A stretch of 64,000 bases of DNA from Clostridia bacterium (lineage in GTDB: Bacteria > Bacillota > Clostridia > Christensenellales > Aristaeellaceae). Shown piece after piece: positions 24,403-34,244 of this stretch. The notes beneath the pieces are model-generated. The model saw nothing but the letters and a program-made list of their open reading frames with translations. It ran no database searches and was not told where the DNA came from. Made by a program: the position numbers and the translations under genes. Each line of letters opens with the position of its first letter. The stretch's first letter is position 1. The stretch covers positions 217,812-281,811 of the forward strand of contig JAFUDS010000001.1 of the NCBI GenBank assembly GCA_017464305.1, given 5' to 3'.

Positions 24403-25686
24403 TTACATAAACCCAACGTTGTCCATATCCATGTCGATGCCGCGGATGCTCATCTCACCCTGCAGGGTGCGGATGGTCTCCAGGGACACGCTTACGGCGA
24501 TCAGGATGGAGCTGGCCGCGAAGGGAACGCTGACGCCGGCCACCCGGAGCAGCAGCGTAGGCACCGCGCTCAGCACTGCCAGGAACAGGGCCGCGAATAG
24601 GTTCAGCCGGTTCACGATGTTCTGCAGATACTGACGGATGTTCTTGCCGCGCTGTCCAGGAATCACCGCACCCTGCTGCTGCAGCTGCTCAGCCTGCTGT
24701 TTGGGATCAAAGCTGATGCTGGAGTAGAAGAAGGTGAAGGCGACGATCAGCAGTGCGCTGATAATCATGTACCAGACGGATCCGGTGTACATGGTGGTGG
24801 CCCACCAGTAGGTGAAGGATCCAGGCTGGGGATTCGGATTAATCAGCTGGGCAATGGTGCCCGGGAAAGCCAGGAAGCTGTAGGCGAAGATCAGGGGCAG
24901 CACGCCAACAGAAACCACTTTCAGGCTCATATGGGTGCTCTGTCCGCCGTAAACCCGACGGCCCTTCACCTGCTTGGAAATCTGCAGCGGAATTCTCCGC
25001 TCGCCCAGTTCCACAAAGGTGACAACCACAGTCATAACGATGGTGGTCACGATGATGACCAGCAGATTGATCCAACCAGAGGTGGTTCCGGTGGTCGTCG
25101 CGGTGGTGAAACCGGAGACGATGCCGTTGAACAGGTTGGAAATGATGCCCACGAAGATCAGCAGGCTGATGCCGTTGCCGATTCCCTTTTCCGTGATACG
25201 CTCGCCAATCCACATGGCCAGAGCGGTACCGCCGGCCATGGTTACGCCCACCAGGACGTAATTCAGCCAGCCGCTCTTGATGTAGCCCAGGCCGCGAACC
25301 AGACCAATGGCCTGCAGCGCAGCCAGACCCACGGTGACATACCGGGTAATCCGGTTAATCTTCTGCCGGCCGTCCTCTTCCTTGGAGAGTCTCTCCAGGG
25401 CGGGGATTGCAATGGTCAGCAGCTGCATAATAATGCTGGCATTGATGTAGGGCGTAATACCCATGGCCATCACTGTCATCTGGCTGAAGTTGTTACCGGT
25501 CATCATGTTGACCAGCTCCAACAGCGGCAGATTGCTGGTTCCGTTGGAGGCCATGACCCGCGCGGCGTCAACGCCGGGCGCGGGGATCACGCCTACCAGC
25601 CGGTACAGCACCAGCATCAGAAAGGTATAAATGAGTTTCTTGCGGATCTCGCCGATTTTCCACATCTTACGGATGTTTTCAATCAT
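24403..25686 (-). CDS. secY: Protein translocase subunit SecY
   Basis: This 427-residue integral membrane protein has ten helices and forms the channel of the Sec translocase. Family features include GITPYINASIIMQLL, the plug region after helix 1 and ITEKGIGNGISLLIF. The 61-base gap before adk carries a CGCCCCTTA-type inverted repeat (24369-24393) that may be a weak hairpin. It begins 1 base after the rplO stop, so translation is coupled. Confidence 0.98.
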   Translation of the reverse strand: MIENIRKMWKIGEIRKKLIYTFLMLVLYRLVGVIPAPGVDAARVMASNGTSNLPLLELVNMMTGNNFSQMTVMAMGITPYINASIIMQLLTIAIPALERLSKEEDGRQKINRITRYVTVGLAALQAIGLVRGLGYIKSGWLNYVLVGVTMAGGTALAMWIGERITEKGIGNGISLLIFVGIISNLFNGIVSGFTTATTTGTTSGWINLLVIIVTTIVMTVVVTFVELGERRIPLQISKQVKGRRVYGGQSTHMSLKVVSVGVLPLIFAYSFLAFPGTIAQLINPNPQPGSFTYWWATTMYTGSVWYMIISALLIVAFTFFYSSISFDPKQQAEQLQQQGAVIPGQRGKNIRQYLQNIVNRLNLFAALFLAVLSAVPTLLLRVAGVSVPFAASSILIAVSVSLETIRTLQGEMSIRGIDMDMDNVGFM

Positions 25687-25687
25687 G

Positions 25688-26128
25688 TCAGATCACCTCG
25701 GCTTTCCCACCAACGGCCTCAATCTTTTCCTTCGCGCCGGCAGTGAACTTCTGAGCCTGCACAGTCAGCTTCTTGCTCAGATCGCCACCGCCCAGAATCT
25801 TCACGCCATCCAGGGTCTTCTTGATGATTCCGGCTTCCAGCAGCTTCTCTACCGTAACAGTGTCTCCGTCGTTAAAGATCTCCAGACGCTCCACGTTCAC
25901 CTCGGCATATTCGGTGCCAAAGATGTTGGTGAAGCCGCGCTTGGGAACACGACGGTACAGGGGCATCTGGCCGCCTTCGAATCCGGGCCGCTTGCCGCCG
26001 CCGCTGCGGGCCTTGGCGCCCTTGTGACCTTTACCGGAGGTCTTGCCCAGACCAGAACCGGTACCGCGGCCCAGCCGCTTCTGCGCGGTCGTGGACCCCT
26101 CAGCGGGATGCAGTTCATGCAGTTTCAT
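25688..26128 (-). CDS. rplO: 50S ribosomal protein L15
   Basis: This 146-residue protein has the glycine/arginine-rich N-terminal extension ([20 protein letters not shown]) and the globular C-terminal fold of L15. It lies between rpmD and secY in conserved spc-operon order. Confidence 0.98.
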   Translation of the reverse strand: MKLHELHPAEGSTTAQKRLGRGTGSGLGKTSGKGHKGAKARSGGGKRPGFEGGQMPLYRRVPKRGFTNIFGTEYAEVNVERLEIFNDGDTVTVEKLLEAGIIKKTLDGVKILGGGDLSKKLTVQAQKFTAGAKEKIEAVGGKAEVI

Positions 26129-26142
26129 GGGGTATTCCTCCT

Positions 26143-26325
26143 TTATTCGTCAACTTCCTCAACCTTCACCATGTGTTTCACGGCGAAGATCTGTCCGCGA
26201 ATCGCGGCATTGTCAGGCTGAATCACGGTCTGTCCTACTTTGCGCAGGCCCAGAGCACGGACATTGGCCTTGTGGTTGGGAAGGCTGGCGATCGGAGATT
26301 TCACCAGAGTAATCTTCAGTTTCAT
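26143..26325 (-). CDS. rpmD: 50S ribosomal protein L30
   Basis: This 60-residue protein ([20 protein letters not shown]) has the standard bacterial L30 length and the [10 protein letters not shown] motif. It lies 13 bases downstream of rpsE and 14 before rplO. Confidence 0.97.
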   Translation of the reverse strand: MKLKITLVKSPIASLPNHKANVRALGLRKVGQTVIQPDNAAIRGQIFAVKHMVKVEEVDE

Positions 26326-26338
26326 CTCTACGTCCTCC

Positions 26339-26836
26339 TTATCCCAGAATCTCTTCCACGGTCTTGCCGCGCATCTTGGCGACCTGCTCCGCGCTGCGGA
26401 GCTTCTTCAGCGCCTCTAAGGTGGCCTTCACCATGTTAATGGGATTGTTGGTTCCATAGCTCTTGGTCCGGATATCCTTGATGCCAGCCATTTCCAGCAC
26501 GGCACGGGCCGCGCCGCCGGCGATCACGCCAGTTCCTTCCGGAGCGGGCATCAGCACGGACTTGGCGGTGGAATAATATCCGGTCATTTCATGCGGGATA
26601 GTGGTCCCGTCGATCGGCACGTTCACCAGATGCTTCTTGGCGTCCTCACCGGCCTTGCGGATGGCTTCCGGAATTTCGGCAGCCTTGCCCATGCCGGCGC
26701 CCACGCGGCCATTTTCATCGCCCACCACGACCAGCGCGCTGAACCGCATGTTGCGGCCGCCCTTCACGGTCTTGGAAACGCGGTTCACGGAAACCAGGCG
26801 CTCTTTGAACTCGCTCTCCTGTTCAAACCTTGGCAT
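26339..26836 (-). CDS. rpsE: 30S ribosomal protein S5
   Basis: This 165-residue protein has the S5 double-stranded RNA-binding fold ([20 protein letters not shown]) and C-terminal domain ([19 protein letters not shown]). S5 contributes to decoding accuracy at the mRNA entry site. Standard spc-operon position. Confidence 0.98.
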   Translation of the reverse strand: MPRFEQESEFKERLVSVNRVSKTVKGGRNMRFSALVVVGDENGRVGAGMGKAAEIPEAIRKAGEDAKKHLVNVPIDGTTIPHEMTGYYSTAKSVLMPAPEGTGVIAGGAARAVLEMAGIKDIRTKSYGTNNPINMVKATLEALKKLRSAEQVAKMRGKTVEEILG

Positions 26837-26854
26837 TTGCGTAGTCCTCCTTCA

Positions 26855-27223
26855 TCAGAATTCAAGTCCGGCTTCCCGGGCGCCGTCGGCCACGGAGGCC
26901 ACACGGCCGGTATATACATACCCGCCCCGGTCGAAGACCACGTTCTTGATGCCGGCCTGGACAGCGCGCTCACCCAGGAGCTTGCCGACCAGCTTCGCAG
27001 CACCCTTCTTGTCCACTTCTTCCAGCTGGCCCTTCAGGGCGGCATCCAGGGTGCTGGCAGAAACCAGCGTTACACCCTTGGTGTCGTCGATGATCTGGGC
27101 CTGGATGTGCTTGTTGCTGCGGTAGACGGACAGACGCGGCATTTCAGGGGTGCCGCTGATCTTTTTACGGACCCGCGCATGACGAATCACGCGAACTTCG
27201 TTCCGGTCACGTTTCTTGAACAT
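26855..27223 (-). CDS. rplR: 50S ribosomal protein L18
   Basis: This 122-residue 5S-rRNA-binding protein has a basic N terminus ([20 protein letters not shown]) and conserved [11 protein letters not shown] and GGYVYTGRV stretches. It lies between rplF and rpsE. Confidence 0.98.
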   Translation of the reverse strand: MFKKRDRNEVRVIRHARVRKKISGTPEMPRLSVYRSNKHIQAQIIDDTKGVTLVSASTLDAALKGQLEEVDKKGAAKLVGKLLGERAVQAGIKNVVFDRGGYVYTGRVASVADGAREAGLEF

Positions 27224-27241
27224 TTGCAGTCACTCCCTCTC

Positions 27242-27784
27242 TTACTTCTTACCGGCCTTGCCTTCCTTGCGGCGGATGTGCTCATCGTGATACTTGATGC
27301 CCTTGCCCAGATAGGGTTCAGGCTTCCGGATCGCACGAATGTCCGCGGCAAGGTTGCCGACCTGCTGCTTGTTGGCGCCCTTTACCAGAATGGTGGTCTG
27401 GTTCGGGGTCTCATAGGTGATTCCTTCCGGCGCTTCCAGCACAACAGGATGGCTAAAGCCGATGTTGATGGTCAGCGTCTTGCCCTCGGCGCTGGCGCGG
27501 TAACCGGTACCCACCAGCTCCAGGGTCTTGGTGAAGCCGTCAGTCACGCCGACGACCATGTTATGAACCAGCGCCCGATACAGGCCGTGCATGGCCTTGT
27601 GGGGCTTGGCATCCGAGGGGCGTTCGAGGGTCAGAATATTGCCCTCCTGCTTCACGGTGATGACCGGATTCACCTGCTGGCACAGGGTTCCCTTGGGGCC
27701 CTTAACCGTCACCAGGTTGTTTTCATCCACCGTAACCGTCACGCCCGCGGGGACAGTGATCGGAAGCTTTCCGATTCGAGACAT
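27242..27784 (-). CDS. rplF: 50S ribosomal protein L6
   Basis: This 180-residue protein has two tandem L6 repeats and the C-terminal signature PEPYLGKGIKYHDEHIRRKEG. It begins MSRIGKLPITVPAGV, the common start. It is 30 bases downstream of rpsH. Confidence 0.98.
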   Translation of the reverse strand: MSRIGKLPITVPAGVTVTVDENNLVTVKGPKGTLCQQVNPVITVKQEGNILTLERPSDAKPHKAMHGLYRALVHNMVVGVTDGFTKTLELVGTGYRASAEGKTLTINIGFSHPVVLEAPEGITYETPNQTTILVKGANKQQVGNLAADIRAIRKPEPYLGKGIKYHDEHIRRKEGKAGKK

Positions 27785-27814
27785 TTTGTCACACCTCCTA
27801 TAGCGTGTCGGTTA

Positions 27815-28216
27815 TTACCAGACGTAGGCCAGCACTTCGCCGCCCACATCATTCTTCCGGGCTTCCTTGTCCGTCATCAGGCCCTTGCTGGTGCTGATGA
27901 TGGCGATGCCCAGGCCGCCCAGAACCTTGGGCAGCTCGTCGCACTTGGCATACACCCGCAGACCGGGCTTGCTGATCCGCTTTAGACCAGCGATGACGGG
28001 CTGCTGCTTGCCGTTGAGATACTTCAGGGTGATTTTAATCTCGCCCTGCAGGCCGTCGTCGATAAAATCAACAGCCTTTACATAGCCTTCGTTCAGCAAT
28101 ATCTTCGCGATGGCCTTTTTGGTGTTGCTGGCGGGCACGGTCACAAAATCGTGACGAGCCACCTGTCCATTCCGAATGCGAGTGAGCAGATCGGCAATGG
28201 GATCATTGACTACCAT
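27815..28216 (-). CDS. rpsH: 30S ribosomal protein S8
   Basis: This 133-residue primary 16S-binding protein starts [18 protein letters not shown] and ends with the signature [28 protein letters not shown] precedes the ATG. Unlike in other Firmicutes, it is separated from rpsN by a 296-base block of hairpins and repeats. Confidence 0.98.
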   Translation of the reverse strand: MVVNDPIADLLTRIRNGQVARHDFVTVPASNTKKAIAKILLNEGYVKAVDFIDDGLQGEIKITLKYLNGKQQPVIAGLKRISKPGLRVYAKCDELPKVLGGLGIAIISTSKGLMTDKEARKNDVGGEVLAYVW

Positions 28217-28358
28217 GGTTTTGACCTCCTTGTAAAATCATCTCACAGACAGTTCGATTTCTCGCTTGTTCTGTGATCCGTGGGCGGTTCGAATCTGTAT
28301 ATTCGCCTTCCCACGAGTTACCAAAACCTAAGTATCTATCTAAATATAGATACTGCCA

Positions 28359-28391
28359 GCGAACGCCCCACTGGGGCGACGGTCGGTTCGC
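28359..28391. repeat. ACT-loop hairpin element (copy C)
   Basis: GCGAAC (28359-28364) pairs with GTTCGC (28386-28391); GCCCC (28365-28369) pairs with GGGGC (28373-28377) around ACT, with an 8-base one-sided bulge GACGGTCG. Including the next two Ts, 35 bases are identical to copy D. Confidence 0.9.
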
Positions 28392-28479
28392 TTTTCCGCA
28401 ACCTCAATCGTCGCATGGCCGCCTTGGAGCGGCGGCCCTGCTCGTTTCGGTTGATGCGCTTACCTTCCTTTCGCCTCCG

Positions 28480-28512
28480 GCGAACGCCCCACTGGGGCGA
28501 CGGTCGGTTCGC
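28480..28512. repeat. ACT-loop hairpin element (copy D), abutting the rpsN stop codon
   Basis: It is an exact copy of the element at 28359-28391, displaced by 121 bases. It ends at 28512, immediately before the rpsN stop codon (28513-28515), so the stop lies at the foot of the hairpin. Confidence 0.9.
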
Positions 28513-28698
28513 TTACCAGCTGGCTTTCTTGACGCCAGGAATCTGGCCCTTGTACGCCAGCTCACGGAAGCAGATACGGCACACGCCATACTTCCGCAGC
28601 ACGCTGTGAGGCCGTCCGCAGATGCGGCAACGGGTATAAGCGCGAGTGGAGTACTTGGCAGGACGAGACTGCTTGAGTTTCATGCTCAGCTTAGCCAC
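28513..28698 (-). CDS. rpsN: 30S ribosomal protein S14, zinc-binding type
   Basis: This 61-residue short S14 has two CxxC pairs ([10 protein letters not shown] and CRICFREL), marking the zinc (C+) form. It lies between rplE and the repeat block. Its stop codon touches repeat copy D. Confidence 0.98.
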   Translation of the reverse strand: MAKLSMKLKQSRPAKYSTRAYTRCRICGRPHSVLRKYGVCRICFRELAYKGQIPGVKKASW

Positions 28699-28725
28699 TT
28701 TAAATTTCCTCCTTCAACCTGGTTC

Positions 28726-29271
28726 TTACGCCTGGGCAAAAGGCATGCCCAGCAGCTTCAGCAGTTCCATGCATTCCTCATCGGTCTTGGCGGTGGTAAC
28801 GAAGATCATTTCCATACCGCGGATCTTCTCTACCTTGTCATACTCGATTTCGGGGAACAGCAGCTGCTCACGGATGCCCAGCGCGTAGTTGCCACGGCCG
28901 TCGAAGGCCTTGGTGCTCACGCCGCGGAAGTCACGCACGCGGGGCAGCGCGACGGAAACCAGCTTGTCCATGAACTCTTCCATCCGCTCGCCGCGCAGCG
29001 TCACCTTGGCGCCGACGTTCATGCCCTCACGAACCTTAAAGTTCGCGATGGACTTCTTCGCCTTGGTCACCATGGGCTTCTGACCCGCGATGGTGGTCAG
29101 CTCATTGACCGCCATCTCCATGGCCTTGGCGTTGTCCTTGCAATCGCCCAGACCCATGTTGATCACGATCTTGCTCAGCTTCGGGATTTCCATAACATTC
29201 TTGTAGCCGAACTTCTGCTGCAAAGCAGGAACAGCCTCGGCCAGATATTTTTCCTTAATTCTGGTAGCCAT
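28726..29271 (-). CDS. rplE: 50S ribosomal protein L5
   Basis: This 181-residue 5S-rRNA-binding protein has the conserved [18 protein letters not shown] and [20 protein letters not shown] stretches. It occupies the usual position between rplX and rpsN. Confidence 0.98.
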   Translation of the reverse strand: MATRIKEKYLAEAVPALQQKFGYKNVMEIPKLSKIVINMGLGDCKDNAKAMEMAVNELTTIAGQKPMVTKAKKSIANFKVREGMNVGAKVTLRGERMEEFMDKLVSVALPRVRDFRGVSTKAFDGRGNYALGIREQLLFPEIEYDKVEKIRGMEMIFVTTAKTDEECMELLKLLGMPFAQA

Positions 29272-29289
29272 TATGGCGCTCCTCCTTTA

Positions 29290-29625
29290 TCAGTCAATCT
29301 CCGCGTTGCACTTCTTGCACACGCGAATCATCTTGCGATGCTGCTTGCCATTGTCGTCCGCAACCTGGGTCACCTTGTGAGCCACACGAGCGGGCTTGCC
29401 GCACTTGGGGCACACCAGCATGACGTTGCTGGCGTCGATGGGCATTTCCTTGTGGATAATGCCGCCGGGCTGCATCTGATTCCGGGCCTTCTGGTGCTTG
29501 GTCACCACGTTGACGCCTTCGACAGTCACCCGGTTCAGCTTCGGGAACGCGGCGGAAATCTTCCCCTTCTTTCCCTTATCCTTGCCGGAGATGACGATGA
29601 CGGTATCATTGGACTTTACATGCAT
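29290..29625 (-). CDS. rplX: 50S ribosomal protein L24
   Basis: This 111-residue protein has an N-terminal KOW motif ([16 protein letters not shown]). Its C-terminal half carries two CxxC pairs ([10 protein letters not shown] and CKKCNAE), suggesting a zinc-binding form. It initiates 50S assembly with rplN upstream and rplE downstream. Confidence 0.97.
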   Translation of the reverse strand: MHVKSNDTVIVISGKDKGKKGKISAAFPKLNRVTVEGVNVVTKHQKARNQMQPGGIIHKEMPIDASNVMLVCPKCGKPARVAHKVTQVADDNGKQHRKMIRVCKKCNAEID

Positions 29626-29640
29626 TACCGTTCCGCCTCC

Positions 29641-30009
29641 TTACAGTACTTCGGGAGCCAGGGAGACGATCTTCATGAAATCCTTCTCACGCAGCTCGCG
29701 AGCCACAGGCCCAAAGATACGGGTCCCGCGGGGCATTTTCTGATCATTGATGATGACAGCGGCGTTATCGTCGAACTTGATGTAGCTGCCATCGGACCGA
29801 CGCTTATTCTTGCGCATCCGGACGACCACCGCCTTCACGACGTCGCCCTTCTTCACCGTTCCGCCGGGAGTCGCGCTCTTGACGCTGGCAACGATCACAT
29901 CACCGATGCTGCCGTCGCGACGGAAAGAGCCGCCCAGGACGCGGATGCACATGATTTCCTTGGCGCCGGAGTTATCGGCCACCTTAAGCCGGGTTTGCGG
30001 CTGAATCAT
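29641..30009 (-). CDS. rplN: 50S ribosomal protein L14
   Basis: This 122-residue protein ([20 protein letters not shown]) has the full L14 signature including [20 protein letters not shown]. It is separated from rpsQ by a 126-base gap that contains nested inverted repeats. Confidence 0.98.
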   Translation of the reverse strand: MIQPQTRLKVADNSGAKEIMCIRVLGGSFRRDGSIGDVIVASVKSATPGGTVKKGDVVKAVVVRMRKNKRRSDGSYIKFDDNAAVIINDQKMPRGTRIFGPVARELREKDFMKIVSLAPEVL

Positions 30010-30135
30010 TGTGATTTTCCTCCTAATTTACAATCTTGAGGAATCCATTCTTCCGATTAAGAAACCAGCAGGCATCTGTCTGCAAAGGCCCAGACAAACC
30101 GGTTTCTAATGGGAGAGCATCCCTCGGAAGACGCC
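30010..30135. repeat. Nested inverted repeats in the rplN-rpsQ gap
   Basis: TTAAGAAACC (about 30057-30066) and GGTTTCTAA (about 30100-30108) form outer arms; GTCTG and CAGAC form inner arms; GGGA and TCCC a further small hairpin. The segment next to the rpsQ stop, on the minus strand AAGTAAGGCGTCTTCCGAGG, resembles part of the dispersed repeat at 37729-37793. It may be a degenerate copy overlapping the stop codon. Confidence 0.5.
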
Positions 30136-30393
30136 TTACTTCGCCTTTTCGAGAATCTCGACCAGACGCCAGCGCTTATCCTTGCTCAGCGGACGAGTTT
30201 CCATCACGCGGATGGTATCGCCGATGCCGCACTCGTTGTTTTCGTCATGAACCTTCAGCTTGCTGGTGCGGTTCATAATCTTGCCATACAGCGGATGACG
30301 GACGCGGGTCTTGATCTGGATGACGCAGGTCTTATCCATCTTGTCGCTGATCACGACGCCGATCCGGGTTTTACGCAGTCCTCTTTCTTCCAT
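30136..30393 (-). CDS. rpsQ: 30S ribosomal protein S17
   Basis: This 85-residue OB-fold protein contains [20 protein letters not shown] and [20 protein letters not shown], both S17 signatures. Its stop codon adjoins a possible degenerate repeat. Confidence 0.98.
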   Translation of the reverse strand: MEERGLRKTRIGVVISDKMDKTCVIQIKTRVRHPLYGKIMNRTSKLKVHDENNECGIGDTIRVMETRPLSKDKRWRLVEILEKAK

Positions 30394-30411
30394 CTTTCAG
30401 CTGCCTCCTTC

Positions 30412-30600
30412 TTACTGTGCCTTCTGGCGCAGGATCGTCTTGCACCGTGCGATGTCGCGCTTGGTTTCGCTGATCTGCATGGTGTTCTGCAGCTGGCCTG
30501 TAGCAAGCTGGAAGCGAAGGCTGAACAGCTGGCTCTTCAGCTCCTTGACCTTTTCCTCCAGCTGCTCTGTGGTCATTGCAGTCAATTCGTTTGCCTTCAT
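30412..30600 (-). CDS. rpmC: 50S ribosomal protein L29
   Basis: This 62-residue helical-hairpin protein has the [17 protein letters not shown] motif. It lies at the tunnel exit beside the SRP/trigger-factor site. It overlaps the rplP stop by 4 bases (ATGA). Confidence 0.98.
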   Translation of the reverse strand: MKANELTAMTTEQLEEKVKELKSQLFSLRFQLATGQLQNTMQISETKRDIARCKTILRQKAQ

Positions 30601-31040
30601 GCTTCTTCACCACCCGCTTCAGTCTTGGCCTCATTGGCCTTCATGATAAACTTGGTCTTCAGGGGCAGCTTGTGGCTGGCCAGACGGAGCGCCTCACGGG
30701 CGGTTTCTTCCGGCACGCCCTTGACCTCGAACAGTACGCGGCCGGGCTTAACCACTGCAACCCAGTATTCAGGAGCGCCTTTACCGGAACCCATGCGGGT
30801 CTCGGCGGGCTTAGCGGTGACAGGCTTATCGGGGAAGATCTTAATCCACACCTGGCCGCCACGCTTGGTGTAACGGGTCAGGGCGATACGAGCAGCCTCG
30901 ATCTGCTGACTGGTCACCCAGCAGGGCTCCATGGCCTGCAGGCCGTAATCTCCATAAGCCAGGAAATTACCGCGCTGGGCCTTTCCCTTCATGCGTCCGC
31001 GGAATACCTTGCGGCGCTTTACTCTCTTCGGCATCAGCAT
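30597..31040 (-). CDS. rplP: 50S ribosomal protein L16
   Basis: This 147-residue protein begins [19 protein letters not shown], the usual L16 start, and contains [17 protein letters not shown]16 organises the A-site region of the 50S subunit. Its stop overlaps the rpmC start. Confidence 0.98.
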   Translation of the reverse strand: MLMPKRVKRRKVFRGRMKGKAQRGNFLAYGDYGLQAMEPCWVTSQQIEAARIALTRYTKRGGQVWIKIFPDKPVTAKPAETRMGSGKGAPEYWVAVVKPGRVLFEVKGVPEETAREALRLASHKLPLKTKFIMKANEAKTEAGGEEA

Positions 31041-31043
31041 TGG

Positions 31044-31712
31044 TTACTTTCCCTCCTTCGCGATGGGAGCCTTCTTGGACTTGGGCAGGATCTGTCCCTT
31101 GTAGATCCAGACCTTTACGCCCAGGCGACCATAGGTGGTCTTCGCTTCGGCAAAGCCGTAGTCGATGTTGGCGCGCAGCGTCTGCAGCGGGGTGGAACCT
31201 TCATGATACCGCTCGGTGCGAGCGATATCGGCGCCGCCCAGCCGGCCGCCCACGGCGGTCTTGATTCCCTTAACGCCGGGAACCTTCATGGCGCGCTGCT
31301 GGCTCTGCTTCATGGCCCGACGGAAGCTGATGCGCTTTTCCAGCTGCTGGGCGATGTTTTCCGCCACCAGCTGGGCATCCGCGTCCGGCTGCTTGATTTC
31401 CATCACGTTGATGTGGGCGGGATGGCCCAGGAAATCGTTGATGGTCTTCTTCAGCTCTTCGATGCCGGCGCCGCCACGGCCAATGATCATGCCGGGCTTC
31501 GCAGTGAAGATATTCACGGTCATGGTCTGCGCGGTGCGCTCAATGTCAATGTGAGAAATACCGGTGGAGTAATACTTTTCCTTCAGCATCTTGCGAAGCT
31601 TGTAATCTTCCACCAGATTGTCTGCGAAATCCTTCTTCCCGGCGTACCAGCGGGTGCTCCAGTCAAAGATGACACCAACGCGCGCGCCATGGGGATTTAC
31701 CTTGTGACCCAT
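31044..31712 (-). CDS. rpsC: 30S ribosomal protein S3
   Basis: This 222-residue protein has an N-terminal KH domain ([18 protein letters not shown], with GRGG) and the C-terminal S3 domain ([20 protein letters not shown]). It helps unwind mRNA at the entry channel. It lies 18 bases downstream of rplV. Confidence 0.98.
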   Translation of the reverse strand: MGHKVNPHGARVGVIFDWSTRWYAGKKDFADNLVEDYKLRKMLKEKYYSTGISHIDIERTAQTMTVNIFTAKPGMIIGRGGAGIEELKKTINDFLGHPAHINVMEIKQPDADAQLVAENIAQQLEKRISFRRAMKQSQQRAMKVPGVKGIKTAVGGRLGGADIARTERYHEGSTPLQTLRANIDYGFAEAKTTYGRLGVKVWIYKGQILPKSKKAPIAKEGK

Positions 31713-31730
31713 GTTGAATCCTCCTTCGCC

Positions 31731-32114
31731 TTACTTCTGGTCAAGCACCACGCTGATATGGCTGGTGCGCTTGAGCATGGGAGATGCGCTGCCGCGAGAG
31801 CGGGCAACGTACCGCTTCAGGGTGGGGCCAGGATTGGCATACACCTCTGCGACATAAAGGTTCTGGCGGTTCAACTCCTGGTTGTTCACCGCGTTGGCGA
31901 TGGCGCTGTTCAGCAGCTTCGCAACAACGGGGCTGGCAGCCTTGGGGGTGTACTGCAGAATGGCCAGGGCTTCGTCCACATTCTTGCCGCGGATCAGATC
32001 AATGACGATCTTCACCTTGCGGGGAGAGATGCGAACGTACTTGGCATGAGCCTGCGGCCGCTTGTCGGCATTCGCCTTACGGGCTGCCGCTTTTTCCTTA
32101 GAACGGGTAGCCAT
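31731..32114 (-). CDS. rplV: 50S ribosomal protein L22
   Basis: This 127-residue protein has the L22 signature RAQ-type core ([19 protein letters not shown]) and the tunnel-lining hairpin ([20 protein letters not shown]-like). The N terminus has a basic extension of about 20 residues. Confidence 0.97.
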   Translation of the reverse strand: MATRSKEKAAARKANADKRPQAHAKYVRISPRKVKIVIDLIRGKNVDEALAILQYTPKAASPVVAKLLNSAIANAVNNQELNRQNLYVAEVYANPGPTLKRYVARSRGSASPMLKRTSHISVVLDQK

Positions 32115-32133
32115 AGACTTTCAACTCCTCTCC

Positions 32134-32412
32134 TTATTTCCGATTGCTGTTCTTGTCGCCTGCGTGTCCACGGAAGGTGCGGGTGGGGGCGAACTCGCCC
32201 AGCTTGTGGCCAACCATGTCTTCAGTCACATAGACCGGCACATGCTTCCGTCCGTCATGAACGGCGATGGTGTGTCCCACGAAATCCGGGAAGATCGTGC
32301 TGGAGCGGCTCCAGGTCTTCACGACGCTCTTCTTACCGGAATTGTTCATCTCTGTAATGCGCTTCATCAGCGCGCCCTCTACATAGGGGCCCTTTTTAAT
32401 GGAACGACTCAT
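32134..32412 (-). CDS. rpsS: 30S ribosomal protein S19
   Basis: This 92-residue protein ([19 protein letters not shown]) contains [19 protein letters not shown] and [18 protein letters not shown], the S19 signature. Confidence 0.98.
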   Translation of the reverse strand: MSRSIKKGPYVEGALMKRITEMNNSGKKSVVKTWSRSSTIFPDFVGHTIAVHDGRKHVPVYVTEDMVGHKLGEFAPTRTFRGHAGDKNSNRK

Positions 32413-32436
32413 TTCCTCTCAGTAGCCTCCTTCCGA

Positions 32437-33270
32437 TTACTTCTTGCCGGCGCGCTTGACGATCATCTTGTTGGAATACTTCTTGTGCTTCCGGGTCTTG
32501 TAACCCAGCGCGGGCTTGCCCCAGGGGGTCACAGGAGCGGGCATACCGACGGGGCTCTTGCCCTCGCCGCCGCCGTGCGGGTGATCATTGGGGTTCATAA
32601 CAACGCCGCGGACGGTGGGACGGACGCCCATGTGGCGAACCCGGCCGGCCTTACCCAGACGAACGTTCTCATGATCAGTGTTGCCAACAGTACCGATGGT
32701 GGCCTTGGCGTTCAGCGGCAGCTTCCGCATTTCACCGCTGGGCAGACGCACCTGCGCGTATCCGTTTTCCTTCGCCATCAGCTGGGCGCTCATGCCCGCG
32801 CTGCGAACCAGCTGGCCGCCGCGGCCGGGCTTGATCTCCAGGTTGTGGATCAGGGTACCGACGGGGATGTTGCTGATGGGCAGGGCGTTACCGGGCTTGA
32901 TGTCCGCGTTGTCGCTGGAGATCACGGTGTCGCCCACCTTCAGGCCCAGAGGCGCCAGGATGTAGCGCTTCTCGCCGTCGGCGTAGAACAGCAGAGCAAT
33001 GAAGGCGCTGCGGTTCGGATCATACTCAATCGCGTTGACCTTGGCGGGGATGTCGATCTTATCCCGCTTGAAGTCGATGATACGATACTTGACTTTGTTG
33101 CCGCCGCCCTGGTGACGCACGGTAATCTTGCCCTGGTTGTTGCGGCCGGCGTTCTTCTTGAGGTACTCGGTGAGGCTCTTCTCGGGCTTCTTCTTCGTAA
33201 TCTCCTCGTAGGTCAGAACCGACATGAAGCGCCGGGCGGGCGAAGTCGGCTTGTAAACTCGAATAGCCAT
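32437..33270 (-). CDS. rplB: 50S ribosomal protein L2
   Basis: This 277-residue peptidyl-transferase-centre protein has [20 protein letters not shown] near the start and [19 protein letters not shown], containing the conserved His of L2, near the end. Confidence 0.98.
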   Translation of the reverse strand: MAIRVYKPTSPARRFMSVLTYEEITKKKPEKSLTEYLKKNAGRNNQGKITVRHQGGGNKVKYRIIDFKRDKIDIPAKVNAIEYDPNRSAFIALLFYADGEKRYILAPLGLKVGDTVISSDNADIKPGNALPISNIPVGTLIHNLEIKPGRGGQLVRSAGMSAQLMAKENGYAQVRLPSGEMRKLPLNAKATIGTVGNTDHENVRLGKAGRVRHMGVRPTVRGVVMNPNDHPHGGGEGKSPVGMPAPVTPWGKPALGYKTRKHKKYSNKMIVKRAGKK

Positions 33271-33292
33271 GTTTTCGTCTCCTCCCTGCTAT

Positions 33293-33598
33293 TTACTCGC
33301 CCATGCCTTCGAAGAACTTGATGGGCTTGGAGTCCTTCTTCAGCGTGACATAGGCCTTCTTGGTCTCGGGCGTTCTGCCCTGGGTCCGTCCCTGCCGCTT
33401 GATCTTACCGATGGTCCGCAGGGTGTTCACCTTTTCCACCTTCACGCCGTCGTCCGCGAAAACGGTTTCGATGGCAGCCTTGATCTCGGCCTTGTTGGCG
33501 TGAACATCTACTTCGAAGACATAGCGCTTGTCGGCGATGCCTTCATACGCCTTTTCAGTGAGGACGGGGCGCTTGATGATATCATAGGCATTCTTCAT
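33293..33598 (-). CDS. rplW: 50S ribosomal protein L23
   Basis: This 101-residue protein (MKNAYDIIKRPVLTEKAYEG) is the tunnel-exit docking protein for trigger factor and SRP. Its ATG overlaps the rplD stop (TAATG). Confidence 0.98.
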   Translation of the reverse strand: MKNAYDIIKRPVLTEKAYEGIADKRYVFEVDVHANKAEIKAAIETVFADDGVKVEKVNTLRTIGKIKRQGRTQGRTPETKKAYVTLKKDSKPIKFFEGMGE

Positions 33599-34221
33599 TA
33601 CGCGTACACCTCCTCGACGGATTCCTTGGCGGCCTTGGTCAGCACGACCTTGCCGGCATTCAGGATGTCATACACATTCAGGGTGTTGACATAAGTGGTC
33701 TTCGCCTGGGCCAGGTTCGCGGTGGCGCGGACAACGTTTTCGTCCCGCTCCGGCAGAACCACCAGTGCCTTGCGATCGGCGTTCAGCTTCTTCAAGGCTT
33801 CCGCCATCAGCTTGGTCTTGGCTTCCTTCAGGTTCAGCGCATCCACGACGATGATCTCGCCGGCGTTGAACTTCGCGGTCAGAGCGCTGCGGAACGCCAG
33901 CCGGCGAACCTTCTTGTTCACGCCTACCACGTAATCCCGGGGCTTGGGCGCGAACACCACACCGCCGTGCTTGAACTGGGGCGCGCGGTTGCCATGGTGC
34001 CGGGCGTTACCGGTGCCCTTCTGGCGGTAGATCTTCCGGCCGCCCCCGCGAACCTCTCCGCGGGTCAGGGCGCTCTGGGTGCCCTGGCGCTGGGCTGCCA
34101 GGTAGGAACGGACGACCAGATGCATGGCGGCTTCGTTGATGGGAGCGGCGAAAATCGCGTCGCTCAGCTCCACCTCGCCAATGGTCGCTCCTTCCATATT
34201 ATAAAGAGCAGTCTTAGCCAT
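33598..34221 (-). CDS. rplD: 50S ribosomal protein L4
   Basis: This 207-residue protein has the tunnel loop with GRKIYRQKGTGNARHHGNR. In several bacteria L4 autoregulates its operon, which is of interest given the structured leader upstream of rpsJ. It overlaps rplW by one base. Confidence 0.98.
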   Translation of the reverse strand: MAKTALYNMEGATIGEVELSDAIFAAPINEAAMHLVVRSYLAAQRQGTQSALTRGEVRGGGRKIYRQKGTGNARHHGNRAPQFKHGGVVFAPKPRDYVVGVNKKVRRLAFRSALTAKFNAGEIIVVDALNLKEAKTKLMAEALKKLNADRKALVVLPERDENVVRATANLAQAKTTYVNTLNVYDILNAGKVVLTKAAKESVEEVYA

Positions 34222-34244
34222 TGTACTTTCTCCTTCCCTTCACC

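Larger units (their letters stand above)
28217..28512. repeat. Hairpin-rich insertion block inside the ribosomal operon
   Basis: No gene is visible. The block contains, in order: CACAGA/TCTGTG arms (about 28244-28275); the palindrome AGTATCTAT ... ATAGATACT (28330-28353); an ACT-loop element (28359-28391); a GGCCGCC/GCGGCGGCC hairpin (about 28417-28437); and a second, identical ACT-loop element (28480-28512). The rpsH-rpsN gap is normally a few tens of bases, so this is probably an accumulation of repeat insertions that the operon tolerates. Confidence 0.85.
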
